Origin: Lachnospiraceae bacterium
GTDB lineage: Bacteria > Bacillota > Clostridia > Lachnospirales > Lachnospiraceae
Direction: 5' to 3'
Length of the DNA stretch: 49,573 bases
Assembly: GCA_030540075.1 (NCBI GenBank)
Contig: JAUNWX010000004.1
Span: 26,229-75,801, forward strand
Shown here in pieces: positions 30,024 to 38,342 of this stretch (positions within the stretch are counted from its first letter, which is position 1; each line of letters begins with the position of its first letter). Position numbers and translations under genes: made by a program. Below the pieces are notes generated by a model that did no database searches, was not told where the DNA came from, and worked only from the letters and a program-made list of their open reading frames with translations.

Positions 30024-30809
30024 TCAGCTTCGGGCCATCTTTGTCAGGTACAGAAGCATTGCCCGCTCGGCCGGGGACGGTGTGTTTGCGAAACGGATTT
30101 TGCTGACATCGAAGAGGATGCAGCCGCAGTGTCCGGGGAAGGTCGGGAAGCTGATGATTTTCAGGTAGGCGTCGATCTCCGGGGAATAATCGAGGATCTC
30201 CAGGATCTCTCCATAGAGGACGGAGCGTTCATAGGAGCGCAGCCACTTGGCGTCCATGTTGGGGAAGAGACTGCCGAAGGAGGCACCGATCATGGTGTCG
30301 AGCGGCAGCTTCTCGAGCTCGGCCAGTGCAGGATTTCCGTAGCGGAAGATCCAGTCCACGGCGCTGCTCTTCTCGTCGAAGACCATCTCGATATCCGTGA
30401 ACGCGAACGGAAGGTTGTCAAAAACCCGATAATGCTCCCGGAAATCCGTCTTTCCGGCCTCCGGCAGCACCTGCAGCAGGTTCTTCTTCCGCTTCTTGAT
30501 TTCCGACTGCAGCCATGCCTTTTTACTGGCGACATAGTTCAGCGTCTCGCCGTTGTTCAGATTGACCGTATCCGTCACATCATGGATAGCGCGAACAGAA
30601 ACCAGGGTACTCCGGTGGATCTTCACGAAATCCTCACCGAGCCGCGTCTCCAGCTGCGCCATGGTCACACGGACATCCTTGGTTCTCCCACCTGCCAGGT
30701 GAAACTCTGCGTAGTTTCGCCGCATCATAATATAGAGCACGGTCGCCGTATCCAGCTGACTGCCGTCCGAAAATGTAAGCATCCGCGCTCCTGTCTGATT
30801 CTCGTTCAT
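30024..30809 (-). CDS. LytTR regulator with a C-terminal PAS-like domain
   Basis: 261 residues from ATG 30809 (GGGAGGCAGTGTG upstream). The N-terminus (about 1-100) is a LytTR DNA-binding domain: VLYIMMRRNYAEFHL, LGEDFVKIHRSTLVSV and NNGETLNYVASKK. The C-terminal half (about 120-250) looks like a PAS domain: FAFTDIEMVFDEKSSAVDWI, FRYGNPALAELE and GCILFDVSKIRFAN. The order is the reverse of common sensor/LytTR proteins. It may respond to a small molecule or redox cue directly, without a kinase partner; none is nearby. Confidence 0.85.
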   Translation of the reverse strand: MNENQTGARMLTFSDGSQLDTATVLYIMMRRNYAEFHLAGGRTKDVRVTMAQLETRLGEDFVKIHRSTLVSVRAIHDVTDTVNLNNGETLNYVASKKAWLQSEIKKRKKNLLQVLPEAGKTDFREHYRVFDNLPFAFTDIEMVFDEKSSAVDWIFRYGNPALAELEKLPLDTMIGASFGSLFPNMDAKWLRSYERSVLYGEILEILDYSPEIDAYLKIISFPTFPGHCGCILFDVSKIRFANTPSPAERAMLLYLTKMARS

Positions 30810-30867
30810 CACACTGCCTCCCTTTTTCCCATCATTTTACAGTATTGAAAAGAGGGACGCAATCGCT

Positions 30868-31698
30868 TTACGCCTCAAATCCGACCATCACCGAGCCCGG
30901 CTCTGCGTAGTAGCAGCACAGCGCCCGCTCCGCGTGGATCACGCCATTGAAGGTACCAAACAGCTCCTCGATCCGCATCTTCAGCTGCAGCGCCGCCTCC
31001 TCGTTCTGGTTGTGCGCGATGACAACCCTGCCGCCCCTGTAGCCGAGCTCCTTCATCTTCTCTAGAATCAGCGCCAGCACCTTCTTATCGCCACGGCACT
31101 TGCCCTTGAAGTCGAGCGTTCCCTCCGGGCTCGCGGTGCCTACGATCCGGATGTCCATGAGGCCGATGCCCTTCGCGATCACGTGGCTCACACGGCCGTT
31201 CTTCGCGAAATTATCCACCGAGGCCAGCGAGAAGTAGAGATGCGTCGTCTGCTGGTATGCCCGGATCTCCTCATAGATCTTCTCCGGCGTGAGCCCCGCC
31301 AGAATCAGCTCGCGCGTCTTCTCCGCCAGCAGGTAGATCTCCGGCCCCGTCGACAGGGAATCCACGACGTACACCTTCGCACCCGGATGCTCGCTCTCGT
31401 AGCTCTCCCCGGCGATCACCGCGCTGTTGTGGGTCCCCGACATTGCCCCTGTCAGCGTGAAGCAGAAGATGACATCCGCATCGCCGAAGGCCTCCTCCCA
31501 CTCGCCCGGACTCGGTGCCGCCGTGGTCGTCTTCCCCTTGTAGTCCCGGAGATGCTGCTGGTAGGCCGCGAGATCGATCTCCGCCGTATCCGCATAGTCC
31601 TGCTCGCCCACGATGATGTGCACCGGCACACTCGCGAACTCCACATCCTTCATCTCTAACAGATTCGCGGACGAATCCGCCACAATTCTCATCTTCAT
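30868..31698 (-). CDS. degV: DegV family fatty-acid-binding protein
   Basis: 276 residues. DegV/FakB proteins bind fatty acids, and in many Firmicutes FakB presents them to the kinase FakA. Motifs seen: ADSSAN (about 6-11), TAAPSPGEW (about 60), FTLTGAMSGTHNSA (about 80-93), RVSHVIAKGIG and the C-terminal EPGSVMVGFEA. All the residues expected to contact the fatty acid carboxylate (Ser/Thr of the second and third motifs) are present. AGAGGAGGAATCAGAAG precedes the ATG. No fakA gene is in the window. Confidence 0.92.
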   Translation of the reverse strand: MKMRIVADSSANLLEMKDVEFASVPVHIIVGEQDYADTAEIDLAAYQQHLRDYKGKTTTAAPSPGEWEEAFGDADVIFCFTLTGAMSGTHNSAVIAGESYESEHPGAKVYVVDSLSTGPEIYLLAEKTRELILAGLTPEKIYEEIRAYQQTTHLYFSLASVDNFAKNGRVSHVIAKGIGLMDIRIVGTASPEGTLDFKGKCRGDKKVLALILEKMKELGYRGGRVVIAHNQNEEAALQLKMRIEELFGTFNGVIHAERALCCYYAEPGSVMVGFEA

Positions 31699-31742
31699 CT
31701 TCTGATTCCTCCTCTACCCGATGGTGGCGCTCCCGCTCCTTC

Positions 31743-31759
31743 CGCCAATGCAGACGACC
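31743..31759 (-). repeat. 17-bp motif, degenerate copy (15/17), intergenic
   Basis: CGCCAATGCAGACGACC on the plus strand, upstream of degV. The 314-bp gap 31699-32012 otherwise holds the promoter of the DUF1836 gene and AT-rich DNA. Confidence 0.5.
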
Positions 31760-31947
31760 TTCACATCGTCTCCATCTCCTCTCGTCTTTGTTTCCGGACG
31801 CGCGTGGAGCCATCCGACGACCGGCGGCTTCATTGCCACCCACCAGATATGCGGTTTTTTAAACTGTTTTTTCGGTTTTCCGAAATCTTTTGTCATGTTG
31901 TATAGTAGCCATTCCGTATTGCTTTGTTAAGCTCTTTTAAAACTCTA

Positions 31948-31976
31948 TTGCGGTTTTCAAAAAACCGATGTAGAAT
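31948..31976 (+). promoter_or_regulatory. Promoter of the DUF1836 gene with a palindrome in its spacer
   Basis: TTGCGG (31948-31953), 17-bp spacer, TAGAAT (31971-31976). CGGTTTT-CAA-AAAACCG (31951-31967) overlaps the -35 box and the spacer, so a repressor bound there would block the promoter. Confidence 0.7.
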
Positions 31977-32012
31977 ACTGGATATTGATTCGTCAGAAGA
32001 GGGGGAAAACAA

Positions 32013-32501
32013 ATGAACTTTTTAGCCAGAGATTTCCGGATGCCACGCTACGATGAGCTCCCGAATGTGGGACTCTATCTCGAGCAGACCGTGAAGTATA
32101 TCAACGAATGCCTCTCACCGCTGAACATCCCGGTCACCTCCTCGATGATCAGCAACTACGTGAAGAAAGGCTACATTGACCGACCACTGAAGAAGCAGTA
32201 CTACGCCGACCAGATCGCCTACGCGATCTTCCTCGTCCTCGTGAAGCAGGTCCTCGCGATGGACCACATCGCCTCGCTCATCGACATGCAGAAAAAGAGC
32301 TACCCGCTTCCGATCGCCTACAACTACTTCTGCATGGAGCTCGAGAAGAAGCTGATCATCCTCTTCGAGGACCGCGACGAGACCCCGCTCCACACCGACG
32401 GCGTCTCCTTCGAAAAGAAGGTCCTCTACCGCGTCACCTCCGCCGTCGCCCAGGTCATCTACCTGAACGACCTCTTCCAGGAGGCCGACAGCGCATCTTA
32501 A
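32013..32501 (+). CDS. DUF1836 domain protein, MerR-like
   Basis: 162 residues. DUF1836 proteins are Firmicutes-specific with an N-terminal MerR-like winged HTH; here MPRYDELPNVGLYLEQTVKY followed by TSSMISNYVKKGYIDRPLKK fits it. The middle LVLVKQVLAMDHIASLIDMQ is the usual helical stretch. Probably DNA-binding; the palindrome in its own promoter is a natural candidate target. AGAGGGGG precedes ATG 32013. One of few plus-strand genes. Its TAA stop is inside the start of a GGGGTCTGACCCC repeat. Confidence 0.88.
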   Translation: MNFLARDFRMPRYDELPNVGLYLEQTVKYINECLSPLNIPVTSSMISNYVKKGYIDRPLKKQYYADQIAYAIFLVLVKQVLAMDHIASLIDMQKKSYPLPIAYNYFCMELEKKLIILFEDRDETPLHTDGVSFEKKVLYRVTSAVAQVIYLNDLFQEADSAS

Positions 32502-32526
32502 GAATTTCGTAATGGGGTCTGACCCC
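32499..32526. repeat. GGGGTCTGACCCC repeat at the stop codon of the DUF1836 gene
   Basis: TTAAGAATTTCGTAAT followed by GGGGTCTGACCCC (32514-32526). The TAA in this tail (32499-32501) is the gene's stop. Inverted relative to the 3295 copy and 29 kb away from it. Confidence 0.85.
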
Positions 32527-32540
32527 CATTCATTTTCTCT

Positions 32541-32612
32541 AAAAAAGGGAAGCCCTTCCGGAGCCATACGTTAAAAACGTACGGTGTTCCGGAAGGACTT
32601 CCCTCTTTTTTA
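32541..32612. terminator. Bidirectional terminator between convergent genes
   Basis: AAAAAAGGGAAG and CTTCCCTCTTTTTT flank an inner stem CCTTCCGGA/TTCCGGAAGG and a central TACGTTAAAAACGTA. It serves both the DUF1836 gene and the SPFH gene. Confidence 0.85.
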
Positions 32613-32618
32613 CTTCTT

Positions 32619-33662
32619 TTACTGGTCCACGCCCAGCTTACCGTAGCTGGACTGCAGCTCATGCGCGATCTGGTGGCCGGTCGCTGCCGCGCCTACCGTC
32701 GTCGCACTGGATTCTTCACCGATACACGGGTCAACCGGTGCCTTCGGGGCTGCCGGCGCACTGTGATCGACCGCGGTCGCATCCCCGATGCCGAGGCTCT
32801 CACCGACAACGCCCAGCGTAGAAACCGCCTGCGTGATGTCGGACGGCATGAAGATCTTCGTCGCACGACCGTTGGAAACCTCCTTCAGCGCATCGAGGCC
32901 CTTCAGCTTCAGCACGCCCTCGCTGACCTGCGCACGATTCAGACGCTCGATACCACGTGCCTCCGCCTCATAGACGAGGTCGATGCTCTTCGCCTTACCT
33001 TCGGCCAGGGCGATCTGGGCATCTCTCTCCGCCTGTGCGGCGATGACCTTCGCCTGCTGGTCACCCTTCGCTCTCGTTACAACCGCCTCCTGATGTGCCT
33101 GTGCCTCGAGCACTGTCTGACGACGCTCACGCTCTGCACGCATCTGCTTCGTCATGACCTCCTCGATTTCCTTCGGCGGCTGGATATTCTTAATTTCGAC
33201 TCTCGTCACCTTGATGCCCCACGGGTCCGTCGCTACATCCAGCGTCGTCTGCATGCGCGCATTGATCTGATCACGACTCGTCAGGGTCTGATCGAGCTCC
33301 ATGTCACCGATGATCGCACGCAGCGTCGTCGCCGACAGATTCTGAAGTCCCGACAGCGGATTCTCCACACCATACACGAACAGCTTCGGATCCTGCACCT
33401 TCATGAACACCACCGAATCGATGGTCATGGTAACATTATCCTTCGTGATCACCGGCTGCGGTGGAAAGTCCAGCACCTGCTCCTTCAGGCTCACCTTCTT
33501 GATGACCCGCTGCACGATCGGAATCTTGAAGTGAAGACCCGCACCCCAGGTGCCGCTGTACTGCCCCAGCATCTCCGTCACATACGCATGTCCCTGCGGC
33601 ACGATGCAGATCATCCGCATCAGCACCACGATGACTAAAAGCAACAATACAAGTACAAACAT
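32619..33662 (-). CDS. SPFH/band 7 (paraslipin-like) membrane protein
   Basis: 347 residues from ATG 33662 (AAAGGAG ten nt upstream; an in-frame GTG at 33671 overlaps the site). One N-terminal membrane helix (MFVLVLLLLVIVVLMRMICI) precedes an SPFH domain (about 25-190: VPQGHAYVTEMLGQYSGTWG, PWGIKVTRVEIKNIQPPKEI), then a coiled-coil rich in Ala/Glu (QTVLEAQAHQEAVVTRAKGD). The C-terminal 70 residues are a low-complexity Ala/Pro tail. Such proteins oligomerise into membrane scaffolds and affect protease access or membrane fluidity. No NfeD partner gene lies next to it. Confidence 0.92.
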   Translation of the reverse strand: MFVLVLLLLVIVVLMRMICIVPQGHAYVTEMLGQYSGTWGAGLHFKIPIVQRVIKKVSLKEQVLDFPPQPVITKDNVTMTIDSVVFMKVQDPKLFVYGVENPLSGLQNLSATTLRAIIGDMELDQTLTSRDQINARMQTTLDVATDPWGIKVTRVEIKNIQPPKEIEEVMTKQMRAERERRQTVLEAQAHQEAVVTRAKGDQQAKVIAAQAERDAQIALAEGKAKSIDLVYEAEARGIERLNRAQVSEGVLKLKGLDALKEVSNGRATKIFMPSDITQAVSTLGVVGESLGIGDATAVDHSAPAAPKAPVDPCIGEESSATTVGAAATGHQIAHELQSSYGKLGVDQ

Positions 33663-33727
33663 ATACGCCACGCTCCTTTACTGCACTTAAAATAGTATCT
33701 GTCCTTTATTATACAGAATTTTGAAGC

Positions 33728-33754
33728 AAAAAACGAGGGCGTTTCCGCCCTCGT
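33728..33754 (-). terminator. Terminator of the LacI regulator gene (end of mal operon)
   Basis: On the minus strand ACGAGGGCG, GAAA, CGCCCTCGT then TTTTT. 11 nt beyond the stop at 33765. Confidence 0.92.
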
Positions 33755-33764
33755 CCATTTCTCC

Positions 33765-34844
33765 TCAGCAGCTTTCCCGGATCTTGAGTTCTCCAGGGAA
33801 TATCTGCTGGAATTTCGCTGTCTTTTCTTTTACTTCCGCACTGCCCCCCGCGAGCTTCGCGGCAACTTCCTTCTCGCGCTCTTCGAGGAGTCCGAGGAGG
33901 GCGTGCATCGAGGCTTCTGCCATCTCGTCCATCGGCTGTGCCAGTGTCGAGAGTGACGGCGTCAGGTAGTGCCCGATCTCAAGGCCATCGAAGCCGATGA
34001 CCGCGACATCCTCCGGCACGCGTACGCCCTGATCGCGGAGCGCCCGGAGAGAGCCGATCGCGATGGAGTCCGCGATGGCGAAGATCGCATCGAACTTCAC
34101 GCCCGACTGGATCAGGTCCACCGTCCGCTGATATCCATTCTCATAGGTATAGGTCTTCTGAATCGAGATCGGCCGGCAGATCAGCGCCGGGTCCGGCTCG
34201 AGGCCATGCTTCCGAAGCGAATGCAGGTAGCCCTCGAGACGGAGCATACCGTTACTGATATCGGCTTCCGCATCGCTGAGAATCGCGATCCGCTTCCGAC
34301 CCTGTCCGATCAGGTAATCACACACCTTCTCGGCCTCTACCCGATCATCGATCGCCACATAAGAGTACTCTTCGAACTCCTTCCGGTCCGGAACGGCCAC
34401 CGAACAGAACACGAACGGAACCGTCAGGCGCTGCAGGCGTTCCACCGACTGCACCGGATTACCGCCGAGGAAGATGATGCCGTTCAGGCGCTTCTCCTTC
34501 TCGAGCAGCGCCGCAAGCTCGGTCTCATCCTGCTCCTCCTCGACGTGCTCGAGCACCAGGGAGTAATCATGATCCGAACACTCCTTCTCAAACACCTTGA
34601 TCATGCTCGTGAAGAAGGGATTCGTAATTCCCTTCACGAGCACCGCGATGTTCCGGGCGTCGTTCAGCTTCAGATTCCGCGCCGAGTTGTTCGGCACATA
34701 ACCATACTGATCGATGATCTCCTGGACCCGGCGCTTCGTCTCCGGACTGATGTCGTAATGATTATTGATCGCCCGCGACACGGTCGATACACTGATGCCC
34801 GACAGTTTGGCAATTTCTTTAATTGTCAGTTTCTTCGCTGCCAT
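33765..34844 (-). CDS. LacI-family regulator of the maltodextrin operon
   Basis: 359 residues. The LacI HTH is at the N-terminus (LTIKEIAKLSGISVSTVSRA) with the hinge helix NNSARNLKL, then a periplasmic-binding-protein-like core (IAVLVKGITNPFFTSMI, GIIFLGGNPV, AIGSLRALRDQGVRVPEDVA). It starts 6 nt after malQ, so it is the last gene of malE-F-G-Q-R. The perfect palindrome AACGTTACCGGTAACGTT just downstream of the malE promoter has the form of a LacI-family operator, so maltodextrin-responsive autoregulated repression is likely. Effector not proved. Confidence 0.92.
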   Translation of the reverse strand: MAAKKLTIKEIAKLSGISVSTVSRAINNHYDISPETKRRVQEIIDQYGYVPNNSARNLKLNDARNIAVLVKGITNPFFTSMIKVFEKECSDHDYSLVLEHVEEEQDETELAALLEKEKRLNGIIFLGGNPVQSVERLQRLTVPFVFCSVAVPDRKEFEEYSYVAIDDRVEAEKVCDYLIGQGRKRIAILSDAEADISNGMLRLEGYLHSLRKHGLEPDPALICRPISIQKTYTYENGYQRTVDLIQSGVKFDAIFAIADSIAIGSLRALRDQGVRVPEDVAVIGFDGLEIGHYLTPSLSTLAQPMDEMAEASMHALLGLLEEREKEVAAKLAGGSAEVKEKTAKFQQIFPGELKIRESC

Positions 34845-34850
34845 AGCTTT

Positions 34851-36395
34851 CTACTTTCTGATACGCTGGCTCTCCTCCGTCATCCGCCGGATCTTCTCCG
34901 CGCATTCCTTCGAAAAATCTTCCTCTATAAAACGGAAGGTCCAGTTCTGTCCGAGCGTCGACGGCGTGTTGATGCGCGCCTCCGACCCCAGGCCGAGGTA
35001 ATCCTGCATCGGGATGATGGCGGTCTCCGGCTTCGCCGCGAGCGTCATCTGAATCAGCGCATCGGTGTAGTCCGACTGAAGGAAGTCTCTCGTCACGCTG
35101 CGGTCCTCGGCGATCTCCGCCTCCGGACGCGGACGCACGTTCACTTCCTCTCCCTTCCCCTGCTTCCACGCAGTATAATACCGAATCGCGAAATCACGGT
35201 CAACCGGAGATATCTCACGCACCCACGCAGCCAGCGTCTGATTGTCGTGTGTACCCGTATAGCAGACAGCATTGGTCGGCCAGGTGCACGGACGATAATC
35301 CCCGCTCTCGCGCGAATCAAAGCCGAACTCGAGCAGCTTCATACCCGGGTAGCCCGTGTCCTCCACGAGCTTCCGCACCGTGTCGGTCACATAGCCGAGG
35401 TCCTCCGCGATAATCCGCTTTTCTCCGAGCGCCGCCTTCAGCGCGTTGAAGAGGTCAATGCCGGGGCCCTTTTCCCAGTGCCCACCCGTCGCATCGCTCG
35501 CGCCCGCCGGGATGGCGTAATACTCATCGAAGCCGCGGAAATGATCGACCCGCACCACATCGAAGAGATCGAAGCAGCGGCGCATCCGCGCGATCCACCA
35601 GTGGTAGCCCGTCTCCTTATGGTAGGCCCAGTCATAGACCGGATTGCCCCAGAGCTGACCGGTCGCCGAGAAGCTGTCCGGCGGGCAGCCCGCGACCTGC
35701 TTCGGCTGGCCCTCCTCATCGAGCTGGAACAGCTCCGGATGCTCCGTGAAATCCACGGAATCGCTCGATACATAGATCGGAATATCGCCGATGATGGCGA
35801 TGCCCTTCTCGTTCGCATAGGCCCGCAGGCGCTTCCACTGCCTGTCAAACTCGTACTGCGTGAAACGGTAGAAATCCTCCGGATAGTCCGTCTTCGCAGC
35901 CATGAACTGCGCGTACGCCGGCAGCCAGTGCACCGTGTGCCGGATGAACTGACGATACGCCTCCTTCTCCTCCGCGTCGGGCGCGACATTGCCCTCCCCG
36001 CTCGTCCGCTCCTCGAAACGCCCGAAGGCCTTCAGGAGCAGCGGGAAGCGACCGAGATACAGCTTCTCATAGCTGATCTTCGAAGCATCCGCCCCGAAAT
36101 CCACCGCGTCGCACTCCTCGCGCGTCAGCAGCTCCTCATCGATCAGCGTCTCCAGATCGATGAAATACGGATTGCCCGCGAAGGTCGAGAAGCTCTGATA
36201 CGGCGAATCGCCATAGCCCGTCGGCCCGATCGGAAGCACCTGCCAGTAGGTCTGCCCGCTCTCCGCGAGGAAATCCACGAAGCCGTAGGCCTCCTTTCCG
36301 AGTGTTCCGATGCCGTAGGCACCTGGAAGAGCGAACACCGGCATCAGAATCCCTGCTGCTCTCCCCCAGATGCGCTCCCTTGCTTCCTTTTCCAT
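34851..36395 (-). CDS. malQ: 4-alpha-glucanotransferase
   Basis: 514 residues from ATG 36395 (GGAAGGGAAAACGT upstream; the frame stays open to 36464 without a site). GH77 disproportionating enzyme that shuffles maltodextrins and releases glucose. PVFALPGAYGIG, YWQVLPIGPTGYGDSPYQSF and GNPYFIDLE at the N-terminus, VRVDHFRGFDEYYAIP with the nucleophile Asp, EDLGYVTDTVRKL with the acid/base Glu and TGTHDNQTLAAW with the third Asp are all present. Follows malG after a 105-nt gap that contains an inverted repeat (ATCCATTTC/GAAATGGAT). Confidence 0.96.
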   Translation of the reverse strand: MEKEARERIWGRAAGILMPVFALPGAYGIGTLGKEAYGFVDFLAESGQTYWQVLPIGPTGYGDSPYQSFSTFAGNPYFIDLETLIDEELLTREECDAVDFGADASKISYEKLYLGRFPLLLKAFGRFEERTSGEGNVAPDAEEKEAYRQFIRHTVHWLPAYAQFMAAKTDYPEDFYRFTQYEFDRQWKRLRAYANEKGIAIIGDIPIYVSSDSVDFTEHPELFQLDEEGQPKQVAGCPPDSFSATGQLWGNPVYDWAYHKETGYHWWIARMRRCFDLFDVVRVDHFRGFDEYYAIPAGASDATGGHWEKGPGIDLFNALKAALGEKRIIAEDLGYVTDTVRKLVEDTGYPGMKLLEFGFDSRESGDYRPCTWPTNAVCYTGTHDNQTLAAWVREISPVDRDFAIRYYTAWKQGKGEEVNVRPRPEAEIAEDRSVTRDFLQSDYTDALIQMTLAAKPETAIIPMQDYLGLGSEARINTPSTLGQNWTFRFIEEDFSKECAEKIRRMTEESQRIRK

Positions 36396-36435
36396 ACGTT
36401 TTCCCTTCCAGTCATATATTTCATCCATTTCCCCC

Positions 36436-36452
36436 GGCCAATGTCTCCGGCT
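36436..36452 (-). repeat. 17-bp motif, near-exact copy (16/17), malG-malQ gap
   Basis: GGCCAATGTCTCCGGCT on the plus strand. It lies in the loop of the ATCCATTTC/GAAATGGAT inverted repeat between malG and malQ. Confidence 0.65.
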
Positions 36453-36500
36453 TCCGTCTGACATCGCCCGGAAATGGATATAAATCGTTCTAAAGTCTGA

Positions 36501-37334
36501 TCAGCCCTTAACGGCACCGGCCACAACACCCTCGATGATGTACTTCTGGCAGCATGCATAGAAGATGATGATCGGAATAATCGACAGCACGAGGACACCC
36601 ATCATGGCACCCATATCGACGGAGCCGTAGCCGCCCTTCAGGTACTGTACGGCGATCGGGATGGTCTTCCACTTCTTGAGGTCGAGGACGAGGGACGGAA
36701 GCAGGTAGTCGTTCCATACCCACATGGTCTCAAGGATCGCAACCGTGATACAGGTCGGCTTCATGATCGGCATCACCACATAGAAGAAGGTCTGGATCGG
36801 TGTGCAGCCGTCGATCATCGCGGCCTCCTCGATCGCGAGCGGCAGGGACTTGACGAAGCCCGTAAACATGAAGACGGCAAGTCCGGCACCGAAGCCGAGG
36901 TAAATGAATACGAGACCGAGCGGGTTCGACAGCTTCAGCATGTTCGCGATCTTACTGAGCGGGAACATAACCATCTGGAACGGTACGATCATCGAGAAGA
37001 GGCAGAGGAAGTACATGCCTGCCGTGAACTTTGTATGCACACGTGTGATGTACCATGCGCACATCGAGGTACAGAGGACAATGACAGCGACCGCAAGCAC
37101 CGTCACGAAGAGGGACACAAACGCTGCCTGGATGAGGCCGGTCTTCTGGATACCGGAAACGTAGTTGTCGAAGCCGACAAAGGACTTCGCGTTCGGAAGT
37201 GCGAACGGCTTCTTCGAGATGTACGCCTTCTTCTTGAAGGAGTTCATCAGAACCAGCAGGATCGGATATACATAAAATACAGAAAGGATACTGAAGAATA
37301 CCGTTAAAAAGGCACCTAATTTCTTGTTCTTCAT
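36501..37334 (-). CDS. malG: Maltodextrin ABC transporter permease, MalG type
   Basis: 277 residues with six hydrophobic segments (for example FLTVFFSILSVFYVYPILLV and LGLVFIYLGFGAGLAVFMFT). The EAA loop EEAAMIDGCTPIQTFFYVVM (about 180-200) contacts the ATPase. The cytoplasmic end VVAGAVKG is typical of MalG-like permeases. Begins one base after the malF stop (TAA-T-ATG), so translation is coupled. No ATPase (MalK/MsmX) gene is in the locus; a shared multi-sugar ATPase elsewhere is likely, as in other Firmicutes. Confidence 0.93.
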   Translation of the reverse strand: MKNKKLGAFLTVFFSILSVFYVYPILLVLMNSFKKKAYISKKPFALPNAKSFVGFDNYVSGIQKTGLIQAAFVSLFVTVLAVAVIVLCTSMCAWYITRVHTKFTAGMYFLCLFSMIVPFQMVMFPLSKIANMLKLSNPLGLVFIYLGFGAGLAVFMFTGFVKSLPLAIEEAAMIDGCTPIQTFFYVVMPIMKPTCITVAILETMWVWNDYLLPSLVLDLKKWKTIPIAVQYLKGGYGSVDMGAMMGVLVLSIIPIIIFYACCQKYIIEGVVAGAVKG

Positions 37335-37335
37335 A

Positions 37336-38178
37336 TTACTGCTCGACCTCCTTCCGACGGGACAGATAATTCTGGGTCAATGCTACCGCGCCGACGATGA
37401 TGAAGAAAATGACGGCCTTCGCCTGGCCGACACCCTCCCAGCCGTTCCGGCCATAGAAGGTGGTGTAGATGTTCATGGCGAGCATCTCGGACTTCTGAGA
37501 CGGCTCACCGTTTGTCAGTGCGAGGTTCTGATCGAAAAGCTTGAAGCCGTTCGTCAGCGTCAGGAAGGTGCAGACGGTGATGGATGGCATCAGCATCGGC
37601 AGGATCACGTAGCGGAGCTCCTGCCACTTGTTCGCGCCATCGATACGGGCAGCCTCGAGGAGGTCACTCGGGATGTTCTGGATACCGGCGATGTAGATGA
37701 TCATCATGTAGCCGACCTGCTGCCAGAGCATCAGGATGACGAGGCCCCAGAAGCCGTAGGTCGCACTGTAGGTCAGGGTACGCATCCAGATCGCGAGGAT
37801 ACCATTGAGAAGCAGGCTCCAGATGTAACCGAGGACGATACCACCGATCAGGTTCGGCATGAAGAAAATCGTACGGAATAAGTAATTACCCTTGATTTTC
37901 GCAGTCAGCGCCATCGCCACAGCGAAGGCGAAGAAGTTGATGAGGATGACCGTCACGATCGTGAACAGTGTGGTGTACCACAGAGAGTGTACGAAGGTCG
38001 CGTCACCGAAGACCTTCGCGTAGTTGATGAAGCCGACGAATTTCGCATCGGTGATGGTCGTGAACTTACAGAACGACAGCCAGATACCGACGAGAAACGG
38101 TGCGATGAAGCCGACCGTGAAGGCCGCCAGCGTCGGCAGCACGAAGATCGGCATATAACGTTTGATCGCTTTTTCCAT
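37336..38178 (-). CDS. malF: Maltodextrin ABC transporter permease, MalF type
   Basis: 280 residues, six membrane segments (LAAFTVGFIAPFLVGIWL, VTVILINFFAFAVAMAL, IGGIVLGYIWSLLLNGIL, FWGLVILMLWQQVGYMMIIY and others). The EAA loop LLEAARIDGANKWQELRYVI (about 172-191) is intact. Short form without the long periplasmic loop of E. coli MalF, as usual in Gram-positives. GAAAAGGGGTTCAAC precedes ATG 38178. A strong terminator-like hairpin lies directly upstream of its ribosome site, between it and malE. Confidence 0.93.
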   Translation of the reverse strand: MEKAIKRYMPIFVLPTLAAFTVGFIAPFLVGIWLSFCKFTTITDAKFVGFINYAKVFGDATFVHSLWYTTLFTIVTVILINFFAFAVAMALTAKIKGNYLFRTIFFMPNLIGGIVLGYIWSLLLNGILAIWMRTLTYSATYGFWGLVILMLWQQVGYMMIIYIAGIQNIPSDLLEAARIDGANKWQELRYVILPMLMPSITVCTFLTLTNGFKLFDQNLALTNGEPSQKSEMLAMNIYTTFYGRNGWEGVGQAKAVIFFIIVGAVALTQNYLSRRKEVEQ

Positions 38179-38194
38179 GTTGAACCCCTTTTCT

Positions 38195-38226
38195 AAAAAA
38201 ATCTCCGGCAGAGGATCTGCCGGAGA
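38195..38226 (-). terminator. Intercistronic terminator/attenuator between malE and malF
   Basis: On the minus strand TCTCCGGCAGA, TCC, TCTGCCGGAGA (11-bp stem) followed by seven T. Partial read-through would give more MalE than permease. Confidence 0.9.
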
Positions 38227-38342
38227 CCACAGCTTCGAATCTTACCGGATCAGCTGTATCCTTTTCTGCAGGTGATGCGCTTCACAGCGCCGTGTATCGA
38301 AGGCGGATGAACGGCTGCACCGCCTGCAGCATCAGTTTGAAA

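Noticed and set aside
29802-30848. 348-codon plus-strand frame
   Set aside because: Antisense to the LytTR gene and crosses its terminator; no domain.
33969-36461. Long plus-strand reading frame of about 830 codons
   Set aside because: It is antisense to lacI and malQ, whose motifs are complete; it shows no domain and is Arg/His-rich as expected for a shadow in GC-rich DNA.
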